Below, piece by piece: positions 17,730 to 26,960 of a stretch of 56,195 nucleotides of DNA (position 1 is its first letter; each line of letters begins with the position of its first letter). The position numbers and the translations under genes were made by a program. Origin of the DNA: a virus. The notes under the pieces were generated by a model. That model saw only the letters and a list, made by a program, of their open reading frames with translations, was not told where the DNA came from and did not search any database. The DNA is taken from the IMG/VR virus record IMGVR_UViG_3300030060_000209, positions 1 to 56,195 of that record; one strand, written 5' to 3'.

Positions 17730-18354
17730 CCTAAACAATGTACCGCCAATGGAAGGCGGAAGTGGAGACTTTGAACTCATCCCTGATGGTACTGTAGTTA
17801 GCGCCATCATCAAGCTTGAAGGTGGCGACACTGAGATTCCTGAGTATGGTGCTGGCACCTACTTCAAGCAATCTCAAACCACTAGCGCAAAATGGTTGCC
17901 GATTGAGTTGACAATTATGGGCGGTAACTTTGACAAGCGTAAAGTCTGGCAGAACATCTTTGTTGATGGCGATGCCAAGGATGAGAATGGTATGTCTAAA
18001 GCCCGAAAGATTGGTTTGAACACCATCAAGCAGATGGTTGATAGTGGTTTTGGTATCTCTCCAAAAGACGAGAGTGATGACGCTAGGGCAAAACGTGCGT
18101 CTATCCAAGGTATCCATATGATCAATGGTATGACTATATGTTGCACTTTAGGAATTGAAAAAGGCAATAATGGTTACGCTGATCGCAACAAGATCAAGAC
18201 AGTCTTGACACCAGACTCGCCTAATTATATTCAAAGTACAGGACAGGCTGCACCTGTCGCGCAAGCGCCAGTTGCACAAGCACCAGTGGCTCAGTCTCCT
18301 GCACCGCAACCGACTACAGCAACAGCGGGGGTAGCACCATCATGGGCGCGTTAG
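17722..18354 (+). CDS. DUF669-type ssDNA-binding-like protein
   Basis: 210 residues. The body (LDLNNVPPMEGGSGDFELIP, WLPIELTIMGG, RKVWQNIFVDGD) matches the DUF669 class usually found beside Sak4-type ATPases and thought to bind single-stranded DNA. A disordered Ala/Pro/Gln tail with three APVAQ repeats precedes the C-terminus, like the flexible tails of SSBs, though it lacks an acidic tip. It overlaps the previous gene by 8 bases. Confidence 0.65.
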   Translation: MLDLNNVPPMEGGSGDFELIPDGTVVSAIIKLEGGDTEIPEYGAGTYFKQSQTTSAKWLPIELTIMGGNFDKRKVWQNIFVDGDAKDENGMSKARKIGLNTIKQMVDSGFGISPKDESDDARAKRASIQGIHMINGMTICCTLGIEKGNNGYADRNKIKTVLTPDSPNYIQSTGQAAPVAQAPVAQAPVAQSPAPQPTTATAGVAPSWAR

Positions 18355-18692
18355 AGACACTGTGGGCATATATTAGCGGCAAACCTTCAGAGGTCGCTAG
18401 ATCCAGTAAGGGGGGCGCTGGAGCCGTAAAGCCCCCCACTTTCGACATCAAGTTTGAAGATGGTGTTCCGCCATACATGACTCATTCTGTTGATGACATT
18501 CCTAAACTTGCAAAGAAAACATTCAAGATGATTTCGCGTAAGAAGGGAGCAACAATTGATGAGGTGCATGCTGTTGTTGGAAAGAAGCGATCATCTGTCT
18601 ACAATCATATCTACCTGATTAAAAAGGCTGGCTATGAGATTGTGAAGACCTACGATAAAAAGTCAGGTACTCACAGGTACAGACTAGGCTAG
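18342..18692 (+). CDS. Winged-helix-like DNA-binding protein
   Basis: 116 residues. The C-terminal half (KKGATIDEVHAVVGKKRSSV then YNHIYLIKKAGYEIVK and HRYRLG) has the helix-turn-helix and wing arrangement of small wHTH domains. The N-terminus is Gly/Ser-rich and may be flexible. It overlaps the DUF669-type gene and precedes the helicase. The amidoligase at 30455 carries a similar C-terminal wHTH. Could regulate or target the replication module; ligand unknown. Confidence 0.6.
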   Translation: MGALETLWAYISGKPSEVARSSKGGAGAVKPPTFDIKFEDGVPPYMTHSVDDIPKLAKKTFKMISRKKGATIDEVHAVVGKKRSSVYNHIYLIKKAGYEIVKTYDKKSGTHRYRLG

Positions 18693-18696
18693 TACG

Positions 18697-20376
18697 ATGA
18701 TTCTCCGTGAGTATCAGGAAGTCGCTGTAAACGATGCTTCTGATGCACTGGATAAGCACAACAATACTTTAGTCGTTGCACCAACTGGGGCTGGAAAGAC
18801 AATCATGCTTTCCGCCTTGGTTGGCAAACGCTACAAAAGTTCACAAAATGTGCTTGTGCTACAGCATCGTGACGAACTCGTTTCACAGAACTCCAATAAA
18901 TTTCACCTTGTAAATCCATCCTTGAGGACCAGTGAAGTAAACGCTGCACAAAAGGATTGGTCAGGTGACGCTGTATTTGCAATGGTGCAAACACTTTGCC
19001 GCGAGAAAAACTTGGACAAAATGCCCAAGATTGACCTTATCGTGGTTGATGAAGCGCATCATACCATTGCGGATACATATCAACGCATCATTAACGCCGC
19101 AAAGAAGGCCAATGAGGGGGTTCAAATCGTTGGCTTTACCGCCACCCCTAACCGTGGCGATAAGAAGGGCTTACGGGACGTATTTACAAACTGTAGCCAC
19201 CAGATAGAAATTTCCACGTTAATTCGTGAAGGGTTCCTTGTACCGCCAAAGACATATGTAATTGATGTTGGTGTGCGGAGTGAGTTGAACGAAGTACGCA
19301 AAACTATATCAGACTTTGACATGGCGCAGGTTGAGCGGATCATGAATCGCCGCGCCATTAACAAGCGTGTGGTTGAAGAGTGGGAGGATAAAGCTGGTGA
19401 TCGCCAGACGATTGTATTCTGCTCAACTGTGCAGCATGCCGAAGATCTGTGTGAAGAGTTTGTGGCTTACGGTGTTGATGCTGAAACAGTTACGGGCGAA
19501 ACGCCAAAAGATGAACGTGAGCAAATCTTACATGATCTAAGCACTGGAGACATTCAGGTTGTTGTCAACGTGGCTGTGTTGACAGAGGGCTTTGATGCTC
19601 CGCCTGTGTCCTGCATCGTATTGACCAGACCATGCTCATACAAAGCAACTATGGTTCAGATGATTGGTCGTGGTCTGCGTACAGTAGATCAGGAAGAATT
19701 TCCCGGTGTTGTTAAATCTGATTGCATTGTCATGGATTTTGGTACGTCTGTATTAACACATGGATCGCTTGACGATGCTGTTAATCTGGATGGCGCTCAG
19801 AGTGATGTAGATGGCGAGGCTCCGTTAAAAATATGCCCTAACTGCGATGGCGAGATACCGTTGAATGCACGAGAATGTCCTATGTGCGGTCATGAAGGGC
19901 AGCGTCCAGAACCAGAAATATTAGAAGATTTTGTTCTGACCGAAGTAGATCTCATGGAACGATCTCCGTTTCGATGGATGGATTTGTTCGGTAATGGGGT
20001 GTGCATGTCTGCATCTGGATTTAACGGTTTTGCAATGATTGCCGATGTTGATGGGCTTTGTATTGCCGTTGTTAAAAAGAAAGAGGGCAAGACACGAGTG
20101 ATCTCTATTGGAACTAAGAGACAAGTTATGGCGGCTGCTGATGACTTTATGAGACAGAATGAGACTGGAGATAGCGCGAAAAAGACCAAGCGTTGGCTGA
20201 ATGATGCAGTTAGCCCTAAACAACGGGAATTGTTAGCAAAAAATGGTGTTCATGTAAGTCCTATTGATTTTTCATGGACTAAGTATAGAGCCGCTTGTAT
20301 GTTGAATTATGTCTGGAACAAGACGTTTATTGATAATTTAGTCAATAATGTAGTGTCAGAAAAGAGAAGTGCATGA
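18697..20376 (+). CDS. DEAD/DEAH-box SF2 helicase with zinc ribbon
   Basis: 559 residues. ATP-driven DNA (or RNA) helicase. Motif I APTGAGKT is at about 28-35, DEAH (VVDEAHHT) at 118-123, motif III FTATP near 147, and motif VI QMIGRGLRT near 326. A CPNCDGEIPLNARECPMCGH zinc ribbon follows at about 385, and a unique C-terminal domain ends the protein. Related SF2 helicases of phages remodel replication forks or displaced strands (UvsW-like); the exact substrate is not shown. Confidence 0.85.
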   Translation: MILREYQEVAVNDASDALDKHNNTLVVAPTGAGKTIMLSALVGKRYKSSQNVLVLQHRDELVSQNSNKFHLVNPSLRTSEVNAAQKDWSGDAVFAMVQTLCREKNLDKMPKIDLIVVDEAHHTIADTYQRIINAAKKANEGVQIVGFTATPNRGDKKGLRDVFTNCSHQIEISTLIREGFLVPPKTYVIDVGVRSELNEVRKTISDFDMAQVERIMNRRAINKRVVEEWEDKAGDRQTIVFCSTVQHAEDLCEEFVAYGVDAETVTGETPKDEREQILHDLSTGDIQVVVNVAVLTEGFDAPPVSCIVLTRPCSYKATMVQMIGRGLRTVDQEEFPGVVKSDCIVMDFGTSVLTHGSLDDAVNLDGAQSDVDGEAPLKICPNCDGEIPLNARECPMCGHEGQRPEPEILEDFVLTEVDLMERSPFRWMDLFGNGVCMSASGFNGFAMIADVDGLCIAVVKKKEGKTRVISIGTKRQVMAAADDFMRQNETGDSAKKTKRWLNDAVSPKQRELLAKNGVHVSPIDFSWTKYRAACMLNYVWNKTFIDNLVNNVVSEKRSA

Positions 20377-20657
20377 ACAGGGGTGAGATAAAATTAAAGA
20401 TATTGTTTGAGGATGATGTATGCGTTGAAGCGACATACTTCATGTTGTTCAATGATCCTAATGACAGAGACGAATTGCAAACTGCGATTACAAACATGTT
20501 GTACAAATTTATTGAGGGCAAAGAAGAAACTTTTGAGGGTGCGGTGGCAGAAGTCGATGTTCAGGATGTAGAGGATGTTTATGTCTGCACATACGGACCG
20601 TTGTCAAAGGAGGTTATAGAATGGATACGGGAGGAGGAGTACGAGACTCTTCATTAA
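20373..20657 (+). CDS. Small acidic protein
   Basis: 94 residues, strongly acidic (many Glu/Asp), no cysteine motif or membrane segment. Starts 4 bases inside the helicase gene. The RBS of the next gene, AAAGGAGG, is inside its 3' end. Function unknown; it could be a partner or inhibitor of the helicase or nuclease beside it. Confidence 0.55.
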   Translation: MNRGEIKLKILFEDDVCVEATYFMLFNDPNDRDELQTAITNMLYKFIEGKEETFEGAVAEVDVQDVEDVYVCTYGPLSKEVIEWIREEEYETLH

Positions 20658-20863
20658 AACAAGTAGGAGAATTGTTCGGGAATATTGGCTGGGAAAAACG
20701 ATTATGTGATTTAAATGAGGAAGAGGTGTTAGCTATAACACTAATCCTAAAACGAATATCAGAAGGGCTTGATGATGAATACTCTAGCACAGACCTTACA
20801 GAAATTTACTTCCGATACGGAGGCGGCAGAATCGGCCTCACAGACTCGGACATCCCTTTCTGA
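20621..20863 (+). CDS. Small protein overlapping both neighbours
   Basis: 80 residues. The ATG at 20621 has AGGAGG at 20609-20614, a strong Shine-Dalgarno. The gene overlaps the end of the previous gene and the start of the nuclease gene (which begins at about 20772 in another frame). Acidic C-terminus (YSSTDLTEIYFRYGGGRIG). Unknown function. Confidence 0.5.
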   Translation: MDTGGGVRDSSLKQVGELFGNIGWEKRLCDLNEEEVLAITLILKRISEGLDDEYSSTDLTEIYFRYGGGRIGLTDSDIPF

Positions 20864-21575
20864 TGCAGAAAATATAATTAAAGAGCTTGATCGGGCGATT
20901 GTAGAAAAAGAACGCAAGCAACCAAAGCGCAGGTATCTTGGTGCCTCAAGCCTTGGTGATCCCTGCTCACGAAAGCTCCAGTACCGTTACATGAACCAAG
21001 AAGTTGATGAAGGTAAAGGGTTTCCTGCGAAGACATTACGCATATTTGGACTCGGGCATACCATCGAAGATATGATGATTATGTACTTCCGTGACGCTGG
21101 CTTTGACCTGCGGACAGAGAAAAAAGGCGAACAATTTGGTTTTGAGACTGCTGGCGGCGAAGTCAGAGGTCATATTGATGGGGTCATATGTGGTGGTCCG
21201 CTGCACCTTTCATACCCTATGTTGTGGGAATGTAAGTCAGCATCTGAAAAGAAGTTTAATGAATTTGTTCGTAAAGGTGTAGCCGAAGCCAACCCGGTGT
21301 ACGCAGCGCAGGTTGCACTGTATCAAGCCTACATGGATCTTACTGAAAATCCTTGTGTATTCACGGTGTTAAACAAAAACACAAGCGAGATATACATTGA
21401 AATGGTTCCGTTCAACAGTGAGCTTGCACAAGCCACCAGTGACAAAGCAGTACAAATCCTGAAAGCTACAGAAGCTAACGACATGCTGCCGCGTGTCGCA
21501 CAAAATGATGATTATTTTGTTTGTAAGTGGTGCGAGTTCCGCAACACTTGCTGGCAAAAAGAAGGGGCGGTATGA
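20772..21575 (+). CDS. Cas4/AddB-like PD-(D/E)xK exonuclease with Fe-S cysteines
   Basis: 267 residues. A conserved cysteine in SSLGDPCSRKLQYRY (C65), active-site Asp136 (GHIDGV), Glu153/Lys155 (WECKSA) and the Q-x3-Y motif AQVALYQAY (about 179-187) define a RecB-family nuclease. CKWCEFRNTC at 251-260 supplies three more cysteines, giving the four of a Cas4-type iron-sulphur cluster. Probably resects DNA ends during recombination or replication. The start is ATG 20772 or 20775; both fit the AAGGG upstream. Confidence 0.8.
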   Translation: MMNTLAQTLQKFTSDTEAAESASQTRTSLSDAENIIKELDRAIVEKERKQPKRRYLGASSLGDPCSRKLQYRYMNQEVDEGKGFPAKTLRIFGLGHTIEDMMIMYFRDAGFDLRTEKKGEQFGFETAGGEVRGHIDGVICGGPLHLSYPMLWECKSASEKKFNEFVRKGVAEANPVYAAQVALYQAYMDLTENPCVFTVLNKNTSEIYIEMVPFNSELAQATSDKAVQILKATEANDMLPRVAQNDDYFVCKWCEFRNTCWQKEGAV

Positions 21576-21618
21576 GCCGCCCCTAGTTGGAAAACAATAC
21601 TTAACGAGGATCAATATA

Positions 21619-23781
21619 ATGAGTGTGGTAAGGTTTGGCAATACTATATCTAGTAGTAATGACATAGTTGAGGAGATTTCCCGTAAAGTCCCCAAAAGCG
21701 AACAAATTAGGATTTTGCAGGATACGTTTCCTGCCGGGCGTGTTCACGGCAAAACATTTTATATCGGTTCATTGCTTGGTGATCCGGGGCAATCGTTAAA
21801 AATAAACATTGATACTGCCTCGCAGCACTTCATGCAGGGTCAGGATTTCAACGGCGGTGTTGGCATCGGGGGCATTGTAAAGATTTTAATGGAAGCTCGT
21901 GGCATGAAGTTTCCAGAAATAAAAGAGATGTTTGCCAGTTACCTCGACAGCACTGGTCCTGAAATTGTTCGGGATAATGCGCCGATAGAAAATCCTATTA
22001 GGCCGCAGTACAACGCTAATTCACCGTATGATGCAGAATATGTGTACACCAATGCTGATGGTGAGGTGCTTGTCACAGTCCGTAGATACAATGTAAAGGA
22101 TATTGCTGGCAATCCCATGTTGAATACCAAGGGCAAGCCAAAGAAAGAGTTTAGGCCGTTTGTCGAAGGCTCACCATATTCCAAGTTCCCAGATATACGC
22201 CCGTTGTATAACATTCCGAATGTATTAGCATCTGATCGTGTTATATGGGTTGAGGGCGAAAAGTGTGCTGATGCTCTAAACCATGCTGGATACACAGCTA
22301 CCTGTACAATTGGTGGGGCTGGTGCGCTAACAAAGAAGACTGCTCCTCAGTTTGACTTTTCTCCATTACAGAACAAAGAGCTTATTTTGTGGCCTGATAA
22401 TGATCCTGCTGGCAAAAAACTAGCTGATCTCATACAGGACTTTGCTTTGGCTGCTGGCGCTAGGTCGGTCACAATGCTTACGCCGCCAATGGGTAAACCC
22501 GAAGGTTGGGATGCTTCAGATGCTTTATCTGAGGGCTATAACATTGAAGAATTTGTTAACACTAAAGCAAAGATAACCAAAACAAATATTAACCTTCTTG
22601 ATGATTCTTTTCTTGTCAGTCGGTTTGCCGGGGCTGCACCCGAACAAAAGTTCTTGATTGATGGCACGTTTCCGCTCGGAGTTCCTATTCTTTTTGCTGC
22701 GGCAGGTGATGCTGGTAAGGGCATGATGACACTGGATATGGGCATGAAGGTGGCATCTGGAAAGCCAATGACAAACACGTTTGGCGGTCTGGTCAAGGAG
22801 TTCGGAAACGTGGTTATCTTTACTGCTGAAGATGATGAAGCTGAGATGCACAGGCGCGTTGAGCGGCTTGATCCGTTTGAAGAGCGGCGTGGTTATCCGC
22901 ATGATTTAAAGATTGTGTCGCTTCCAAATGTGGGCGGTGTGTTTGCAATTATGAACGAGTCCAACGGCGAGTTCAGCACAACAGCAGAGTTTGAAAAGAT
23001 ATACGAACAAATCTTACAGATGAGTAATTTGAAATTGATCGTGTTTGATCCGCTGGCATCATTTGTTCATGCAGATGTCAACGCTGATCCTGCGGCTGGT
23101 GCTGCTTTAACAGGTCTGCTGGCTCGTATGGCAACAGAAACAGGTGCATCTGTATTGGTTTGCCACCATATGACCAAGATCAAAGACGATGCAGTTGTTA
23201 AAACACCAGAACAAGCTCGTAACCTGATCAGGGGTACAACGGCTTTGGTTGATGGTGTCAGGTCTTCATTCGCCATGTGGCAGGTCGATACGGCTCGTGG
23301 CAAAAAGACATGTGAGCGGTTGGGTTTGCCATATCAACGCAACAGTTGTTTTGATGGTGCTGTAGTCAAGTCTAACGGGCCAGCCAGTAGAAATGTTCGG
23401 CATTTTGTCCGGGATCCAATGACTGGGCTGCTAAATGATCGCACTGAAGAAATTAAATCACTAAGCAGTGGCACGATGCTTGAGATGAAACTAGATGCCA
23501 TGTTTGATTGGATCATCCATTGTGAGCGCGAAGGTGTGGCTCTAACTCATATGAGTGGCAACAACGGGGTTCATAAGCGGTCAGAAGATGCTGATGCTCC
23601 TGAGATACTGCAAGGCATCGGGAAGCAGACGTTAGAGGGATATGTTCGGACATTGCAGCAGGATGGTCGGATTGATAAGTTTCAGTTGACCGCAACAGGC
23701 GGCAGGGTATGGCTAGGAGCAGTTGATGGTCCTATGAGTCGGGGTGAATATGAAGCTGTTACAGCGAGGGATAACGTATAA
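21619..23781 (+). CDS. TOPRIM primase fused to RepA-like hexameric helicase
   Basis: 720 residues. An N-terminal region with a TOPRIM domain (WVEGEKCADAL at about 210-220, then LWPDNDPAGKK near 258, giving Glu and DxD-type acidic residues) joins a RecA-fold ATPase with Walker A AAGDAGKGMM at about 361-370 and FTAEDDEAEMH and VFDPLA after it. This is the layout of phage primase-helicases that act at replication forks. I chose ATG 21619 after GAGG rather than an upstream non-ATG start inside the nuclease gene. Confidence 0.8.
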   Translation: MSVVRFGNTISSSNDIVEEISRKVPKSEQIRILQDTFPAGRVHGKTFYIGSLLGDPGQSLKINIDTASQHFMQGQDFNGGVGIGGIVKILMEARGMKFPEIKEMFASYLDSTGPEIVRDNAPIENPIRPQYNANSPYDAEYVYTNADGEVLVTVRRYNVKDIAGNPMLNTKGKPKKEFRPFVEGSPYSKFPDIRPLYNIPNVLASDRVIWVEGEKCADALNHAGYTATCTIGGAGALTKKTAPQFDFSPLQNKELILWPDNDPAGKKLADLIQDFALAAGARSVTMLTPPMGKPEGWDASDALSEGYNIEEFVNTKAKITKTNINLLDDSFLVSRFAGAAPEQKFLIDGTFPLGVPILFAAAGDAGKGMMTLDMGMKVASGKPMTNTFGGLVKEFGNVVIFTAEDDEAEMHRRVERLDPFEERRGYPHDLKIVSLPNVGGVFAIMNESNGEFSTTAEFEKIYEQILQMSNLKLIVFDPLASFVHADVNADPAAGAALTGLLARMATETGASVLVCHHMTKIKDDAVVKTPEQARNLIRGTTALVDGVRSSFAMWQVDTARGKKTCERLGLPYQRNSCFDGAVVKSNGPASRNVRHFVRDPMTGLLNDRTEEIKSLSSGTMLEMKLDAMFDWIIHCEREGVALTHMSGNNGVHKRSEDADAPEILQGIGKQTLEGYVRTLQQDGRIDKFQLTATGGRVWLGAVDGPMSRGEYEAVTARDNV

Positions 23782-24563
23782 TGATCATATCTTGGTGGTC
23801 GGCTGGCGTTACCAGTGCGGTGGCAACAAAGCTGGCGATAGATAAACATGGTAAGGAAAACGTACTGCCAATCTATTTTCATATAGACACGGCGCACGAT
23901 GATAATGAGAGATTTATTCGGGAATGCGAAGAGTGGTATGATCGGGACATTATGGTGACCAAATCGCATAAGCACAACAATCAGTTTGAGGTCATTACTA
24001 AGGATAAATATGTTAATGGCCCCGGAGGTGCGCGGTGTACTCTTGTGTTGAAAAAACGAGTCCGGCAGCGGCTGGAGAAAGAAATGAGTTATGACGCACA
24101 AGTGTTCGGGTTTGAGTATTCCAAAAAGGAGGTCAATCGCGCTATTCGATTTAAGGAACAATATCCAGATGCCAAGCCCATCTTCCCGCTAATTGAAAAG
24201 AAACTAACCAAGCCAGAGTGTTTGTTCTACCTTGAACAAGCTGGCATTAAACGTCCTACAATGTACACGTTGGGTTATGGCAACAATAACTGCATTGGAT
24301 GTGTAAAAGGCGGTAAAGGATACTGGAATAAAATACGAAAAGATTTTCCCGAACAATTTGATCGTATGGCTGCGGCAGAACGTGAAGTGGGTAACTCCTG
24401 TATTCGCGGAGTTTATCTGGACGAGTTGCATCCAAGAGAGGGTGTTGAGCAAAAATTTGTCATGGCTGATTGTGGTAACTTTTGTGATATTGAATTTACA
24501 GAAATTATGCACAAAGACATTGATTTAATTATGCGTGAACCAGAACAATTAAGTTTATTTTGA
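23781..24563 (+). CDS. PAPS-reductase / PP-loop-like protein with altered P-loop
   Basis: 260 residues. Adenylation-type PP-loop fold of the PAPS reductase family, widespread in phages. The usual SGGxDS loop is changed to WWSAGVTSAVATKLA at residues 5-18. Further conserved parts are YFHIDTAHDDNERF and a Cys-rich NNCIGCVKGG, with later cysteines in NSC and DCGNFCD that may bind a metal or Fe-S cluster. Role may be nucleotide or tRNA modification rather than sulphate assimilation. Start overlaps the previous stop. Confidence 0.7.
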   Translation: MIISWWSAGVTSAVATKLAIDKHGKENVLPIYFHIDTAHDDNERFIRECEEWYDRDIMVTKSHKHNNQFEVITKDKYVNGPGGARCTLVLKKRVRQRLEKEMSYDAQVFGFEYSKKEVNRAIRFKEQYPDAKPIFPLIEKKLTKPECLFYLEQAGIKRPTMYTLGYGNNNCIGCVKGGKGYWNKIRKDFPEQFDRMAAAEREVGNSCIRGVYLDELHPREGVEQKFVMADCGNFCDIEFTEIMHKDIDLIMREPEQLSLF

Positions 24564-24573
24564 GGGGCATAAG

Positions 24574-24840
24574 ATGAAAAGGGCTGAAGTGCTGGACACA
24601 GCGAAGAAGTATGTAACGAAGGACAGAGCAGCAGACCACGGGGCGATGGAGGATAATTTCCGAACAATTGCTCGTTACTGGTCAATTCACCTGGGAACGA
24701 ATGTTACTCCAGGTGATGTGGGTGTAATGATGAGTCTGCTCAAAATTGCTCGTATTAAAAGCAACGTGAGTCACGAAGATAACTATGTTGATGGATGTGG
24801 TTATCTTGCATGCGCGGCGGAATGTGAAAAAAATACTTAG
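24574..24840 (+). CDS. DUF6378-type phage protein
   Basis: 88 residues. The layout RAEVLDTAKKYVTKDRAADH, then MEDNFRTIARYW and VMMSLLKIARIKSN with a conserved C-terminal H/D-rich region (HEDNYVDGCGYLACAAE), is the DUF6378 family, common in phages. Its helical fold resembles small all-alpha nucleotide pyrophosphohydrolases, suggesting a nucleotide-linked role. GAGGGG at 24562-24567 is the RBS. Confidence 0.6.
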   Translation: MKRAEVLDTAKKYVTKDRAADHGAMEDNFRTIARYWSIHLGTNVTPGDVGVMMSLLKIARIKSNVSHEDNYVDGCGYLACAAECEKNT

Positions 24841-24848
24841 TTTTTTTG

Positions 24849-24877
24849 TTGACAAGTATGCAATCACTTCTTATATC
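24849..24877 (+). promoter_or_regulatory. Promoter of the 24908-27575 gene group
   Basis: TTGACA (24849-24854), spacer of exactly 17, TATATC (24872-24877). The spacer includes TGCAATCACTTCT (24859-24871), matching the first half of the operator-like palindromes but not the second. RBS GGAGG follows at 24898-24902, and the next ATG is at 24908. Strong sigma70-like promoter. Confidence 0.75.
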
Positions 24878-24907
24878 TGTTATCAGCGACTATCAATGGA
24901 GGTTTAT

Positions 24908-25096
24908 ATGCAAAGATCAACAAATTATCTGGAGGCACAGGCGTTGCTCAATCAAACGATCAACGCTGTGCATGGATTGGTGACAAGCGATGCTACTGAA
25001 GCTGAAGTTGAGTTGTTGCTTGGCGCGGCAGGTGGATTGCAGGAAGCGCAGTCAATGTTAATTAAAGCTAGGTTGAGGGTGGAAAACGATGGCTGA
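24908..25096 (+). CDS. Small helical protein
   Basis: 62 residues, starting at ATG 24908 with GGAGG 6 bases upstream; an in-frame ATG at 24896 would add four residues but lacks spacing. Predicted helix-helix (YLEAQALLNQTINAVHGLV and LLLGAAGGLQEAQSMLIKA). Overlaps the next gene by 8 bases. Unknown. Confidence 0.55.
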   Translation: MQRSTNYLEAQALLNQTINAVHGLVTSDATEAEVELLLGAAGGLQEAQSMLIKARLRVENDG

Positions 25097-26267
25097 GACA
25101 AATACATGGAATGGCGTTGAGCGTATGGCTGATGACATGAAAAAGCGCAAATTGGGCGTTGAGGAAGACGGTCCTGTTTTAGCGAACATGGTGCAAGCGG
25201 CTTTGGCTGAACCAAAGAAGGGTTTTGCTATGTATACTGGCGGCAGTGTCGCTGAAGCTATGAGACGCAATATGCAAGCTGATATGGCAACGATGCAAAA
25301 ATTTATGGTGGACAATACGCTTCTGGACGAGATTGTTAAAGCGTCTTTTGTTAAGCCACAAACATTGCTTGCAATGTTGCATAGGGCTATGCCGTGCTTT
25401 GATAGCATGTGGGTAGAGTGGGATGAACATGCACGTTTGGAATCAAGAAAAAAGGCGCATGATAAATATACCCCAGATATGTATATCCAGTTTAATGATA
25501 GGTTTATTGATGGTTCACGAGTTGGGTATCACATCCGCAAAGTAAACGACAAAATCATTTACGCTAAATATCAAATAACAACACAAAACGGTGTGGAGCA
25601 AATTGGAGCCTATCCATTAGGTTTTTCGATTTCTAATAGTGACAGAATGTTCTCTGATCAAAATGAGATGCTTGCGTCAAATTATAATCAAGTAACTTCT
25701 GATATTATTTTCGCGCCTTGGTATTACGCAAAGCATAGTAAAGATCCTGTTCAAAGAGAGTATTTGGACGATATTATGTTTAAATGTGGCATCGTTCAAA
25801 CAGCGGCTATGCACTGGTCTATACCTGCACAAAAGTTCAAAATGGGCTGGGAAAAAGATGAAATGTCTGAATTAGTCAGGCGTAACTTTTTGCCCGGTCA
25901 TGGTGATGAGCAAGGTTTTGGAATGGGCGATGTCAGGTTTTTAATCGCGCTACTTAGTACGCTTAATTACGATCAGGTTATTCATCTAAGCACAACACCG
26001 CCAAAGAAAATTGATCATATGCGTTTTGGTCGTGTGGTGCCGAAGAACGAATACAAGCTGGTGACAATTCAGTTGCCCAAGCCTCGTGGTGTAAAGATCT
26101 ATGAACAGATGTTTACAGGTCATGGAACGCCTAAGAGAGAGCATTGGGTAAGAGGACACCATAGACGTATCAGAGGGCGTAGTGAGCCAACGTGGATACC
26201 GCCTCACATAAGAGGCAATCCAGAGTTGGGCACTATCGTTCATGATTATAAGTTAGAAGCTAAATAA
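25089..26267 (+). CDS. Large hypothetical protein with very basic tail
   Basis: 392 residues. No recognised enzyme motif. The N-terminal 100 residues look helical, the middle contains DGSRVGYHIRKVNDKIIYAK (a beta region), and the C-terminal 55 residues are Arg/His-rich (REHWVRGHHRRIRGRSEP followed by HIRGNPELGTIVHDY), an arrangement that resembles a nucleic-acid-contact tail seen in phage proteins of unknown function. It may be a DNA- or RNA-binding host-takeover protein. Confidence 0.5.
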   Translation: MAETNTWNGVERMADDMKKRKLGVEEDGPVLANMVQAALAEPKKGFAMYTGGSVAEAMRRNMQADMATMQKFMVDNTLLDEIVKASFVKPQTLLAMLHRAMPCFDSMWVEWDEHARLESRKKAHDKYTPDMYIQFNDRFIDGSRVGYHIRKVNDKIIYAKYQITTQNGVEQIGAYPLGFSISNSDRMFSDQNEMLASNYNQVTSDIIFAPWYYAKHSKDPVQREYLDDIMFKCGIVQTAAMHWSIPAQKFKMGWEKDEMSELVRRNFLPGHGDEQGFGMGDVRFLIALLSTLNYDQVIHLSTTPPKKIDHMRFGRVVPKNEYKLVTIQLPKPRGVKIYEQMFTGHGTPKREHWVRGHHRRIRGRSEPTWIPPHIRGNPELGTIVHDYKLEAK

Positions 26268-26285
26268 GGGCAAAAGGAGGGATCA

Positions 26286-26960
26286 ATGCCATATTACGCA
26301 TTAGTGAATGAACGTCACGCAACGATGGGACTGGAGAGCGTTGAAGAGGTCAAAAAATTTGTGGCGATGGGTTTGAAAAATCGCCATTGGCCTCAAGGCG
26401 ACTCTGGTTCTGATGGAACGTGGGACATGGTGGAGATTTATGACATGGAGGTAAAGCCTAATGGTAGGCATGATCTTGTGACAAAATATTTTCACAAAGA
26501 TGGTAAAATAGATGAGGCTGATAAATCAACTTCACTGATCCATACCCATACAAAGGATGACATAAACAAAATGTTGGGATTGAGTAATGTGCATGATCGT
26601 ATGCAAAATCCAGACAAATTGTTCGTGGATATTACGATGATCGTAGATCCAACGACTTTTTCAGATGATGGCTCGTTTGCCATGAATTTTGAAAAAAACT
26701 ACCTTGATGACAATGGCAGCGAAGACGCTGAAGAAAAAACAATATCACGCATTCTGGATCACAGGATGTTTGATATTATCATTGATGTTGTCAGTAAGGA
26801 CTTTGTTGATAATCACCTTGATGGCAAAAATATTCTGAAAATAGAATATGGTGTAAAGGGTAAGTCATTCATTGATGAGGATACATACGTTAAAGGATGG
26901 ATCTACAACAAGCAGGGCAAGCTTATTGAACAACATGGATACCCTAGAAAGGGGTTTTAA
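26286..26960 (+). CDS. Hypothetical acidic protein
   Basis: 224 residues, with AAGGAGGGA at 26273-26281 as a strong Shine-Dalgarno. A mixed alpha/beta composition with many Asp/His residues (WDMVEIYDMEVKPNGRHDLV; HTHTKDDINKMLG) but no clear family. Early gene by position. Function unknown. Confidence 0.5.
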   Translation: MPYYALVNERHATMGLESVEEVKKFVAMGLKNRHWPQGDSGSDGTWDMVEIYDMEVKPNGRHDLVTKYFHKDGKIDEADKSTSLIHTHTKDDINKMLGLSNVHDRMQNPDKLFVDITMIVDPTTFSDDGSFAMNFEKNYLDDNGSEDAEEKTISRILDHRMFDIIIDVVSKDFVDNHLDGKNILKIEYGVKGKSFIDEDTYVKGWIYNKQGKLIEQHGYPRKGF

